Positions 62,915 through 64,000 of a DNA stretch of 64,000 bases are shown here, in pieces. The stretch lies in contig NZ_LMVB01000001.1 in assembly GCF_001510645.1 (NCBI RefSeq), forward strand, positions 2,738,981 through 2,802,980. The letters run 5' to 3'. The notes under the pieces are model-generated. The model worked only from the letters and a program-made list of their open reading frames with translations, was not told the DNA's origin and ran no database searches. The DNA comes from Paenibacillus sp. FJAT-29882 (GTDB lineage: Bacteria > Bacillota > Bacilli > Bacillales > DSM-1321). Position 1 is the stretch's first letter. Every line of letters starts with the position of its first letter. The position numbers and the translations under genes are program-made.

Positions 62915-64000
62915 TTGAATACCGCTAGATTAAAACAAGAATGGTTTGGCAATACACGTGGCGATATCCTATCGGGCATTGTTGTTGCATTAGCCTTAAT
63001 TCCCGAAGCGATTGCATTTTCAATTATTGCAGGCGTTGATCCGATGGTTGGCTTGTACGCCTCATTTTGCATTGCAATTGTCATTGCCTTTGTAGGTGGT
63101 CGCCCTGGGATGATTTCAGCCGCGACTGGAGCAATGGCACTTGTCATGGTTGATTTGGTTAAAGATCATGGCTTGCAGTTTTTATTAGCTGCGACCATTT
63201 TAACTGGAATCATCCAAATTTTCCTTGGCGTATTTAAAATTGGCAAACTGATGAAATTTATCCCAAGACCTGTTATGGTTGGCTTCGTCAATTCACTGGC
63301 GATCTTAATTTTCTCTGCACAATTGACTCACTTTGTCGGTGAATCATGGGTCATGTACGTAATGACCGCAGGTGCACTTGCGATTATTTATTTATTTCCT
63401 TATGTTACTAAAGTCATTCCATCCCCGCTTATTGCGATTGTTGTCATGACCATTATCGCTGTCACGACAGGAGCTTCTGTGCGGACAGTCGGTGATATGG
63501 GGGAACTTACGCAAGCGTTACCTACGTTCTTCCTTCCTGACGTTCCATTTACGATGGAAACATTCATGATTATTCTTCCTTATTCACTTGCATTAGCATT
63601 TGTAGGACTACTAGAGAGTTTATTAACCGCTCAAATTGTAGATGATTTAACGGACACAGAAAGTAATAAGAACACAGAAGCACGGGGCCAGGGTATCGCG
63701 AATATCGTTGCGGGTTTTTTCGGTGGCATGGCTGGTTGTGCCATGATTGGTCAATCAGGTATTAATATTAGATCCGGCGGTCGCGGCCGACTTTCTACCT
63801 TTGTTGCTGGTGGTTTTCTATTAATATTAATTGTTCTATTAAATGATGTTCTTGTGAAAATTCCGATGGCAGCCCTTGTTGGCGTGATGATTATGGTTTC
63901 AATTGGTACATTTGATTGGTCATCACTGAAAAAACTGCATCTGGTTCCGATCACCGACACATTGGTCATGCTAGTAACAGTAATCGTTGTTCTTTACACA
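62915..64000 (+). CDS. SulP family anion transporter (5' part)
   Basis: 362 codons are in the window; the gene runs past the end. Signature: [20 protein letters not shown] (residues 28-47) and [12 protein letters not shown], then [15 protein letters not shown]. SulP proteins carry sulfate, bicarbonate or other anions; many end in a STAS domain, which is out of view here. TTG start at 62915, SD AAAGGAG. A copy of the dispersed structured element forms its leader. Confidence 0.85.
   Translation, partial: MNTARLKQEWFGNTRGDILSGIVVALALIPEAIAFSIIAGVDPMVGLYASFCIAIVIAFVGGRPGMISAATGAMALVMVDLVKDHGLQFLLAATILTGIIQIFLGVFKIGKLMKFIPRPVMVGFVNSLAILIFSAQLTHFVGESWVMYVMTAGALAIIYLFPYVTKVIPSPLIAIVVMTIIAVTTGASVRTVGDMGELTQALPTFFLPDVPFTMETFMIILPYSLALAFVGLLESLLTAQIVDDLTDTESNKNTEARGQGIANIVAGFFGGMAGCAMIGQSGINIRSGGRGRLSTFVAGGFLLILIVLLNDVLVKIPMAALVGVMIMVSIGTFDWSSLKKLHLVPITDTLVMLVTVIVVLYT

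Overview
The window is a low-GC, spore-forming Bacillaceae chromosome segment (Bacillus or a close relative). The support is gene content plus classic Bacillus control elements: type-B RNase P RNA, the large Bacillus SRP RNA, a SAM-I riboswitch on metIC, a bmrB-type attenuator on bmrCD, a YjcZ-type sporulation peptide and a sporulation-type histidine kinase. Shine-Dalgarno sites are strong, TTG and GTG starts are common, and most operons end in a Rho-independent hairpin.

Layout. 0.3-4.6 kb: glycerol-3-phosphate ABC importer operon ugpCAEB (minus strand). 5.2-8.1 kb: BmrA-like multidrug exporter, a GNAT enzyme and a small zinc-ribbon protein. 8.3-9.7 kb: fumarase. 9.9-24 kb is the accessory-looking part: a broken IS1595-type transposase, a methyltransferase, small secreted or membrane proteins, MarR/GNAT and TetR/YhgE divergent pairs with visible operators, a beta-propeller protein, a decayed HIT gene, rnpB and the SRP RNA side by side, a lipoprotein and a patatin-like hydrolase. 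It is peppered with copies of a short hairpin repeat. 24.4-27.1 kb: S-box controlled metI-metC. 27.2-31.2 kb: a tight three-gene operon of a PlsY-like acyltransferase, a GNAT/class-V aminotransferase fusion and an LtaS-type sulfatase-fold transferase; this is the best candidate for an undescribed pathway. 31.9-36.0 kb: bmrC-bmrD with leader peptide and attenuators. 36.2-40.4 kb: signal peptidase I and the nagZ-namZ peptidoglycan-recycling pair. 40.7-44.1 kb: a YxlEFG-like ABC module and sdpRI, which share an operator-like motif. 44.3-48.8 kb: Ktr/Trk K+ channel subunit, HAD phosphatase, YjcZ peptide, isoaspartyl dipeptidase. 49-58.7 kb: HPr-like protein, class A PBP, histidine kinase, two CNNM/CorC transporters flanking a DedA protein and a FixH-like lipoprotein. 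58.9-64 kb: YeiH family exporter, GNAT, PhoU, peptidase-E-like protein without its serine, and the 5' part of a SulP transporter that runs off the window.

Four separate dispersed non-coding repeat families were found by eye: (i) a short hairpin with a C-rich loop, concentrated at 11-24 kb; (ii) a 110-200 nt structured element in four copies, at 1, 24649, 31581 and 62786; (iii) long GGGTCNGACC-type hairpins at gene ends; (iv) one MITE at 52020. Genome-wide copy counts and homology searches could not be run.
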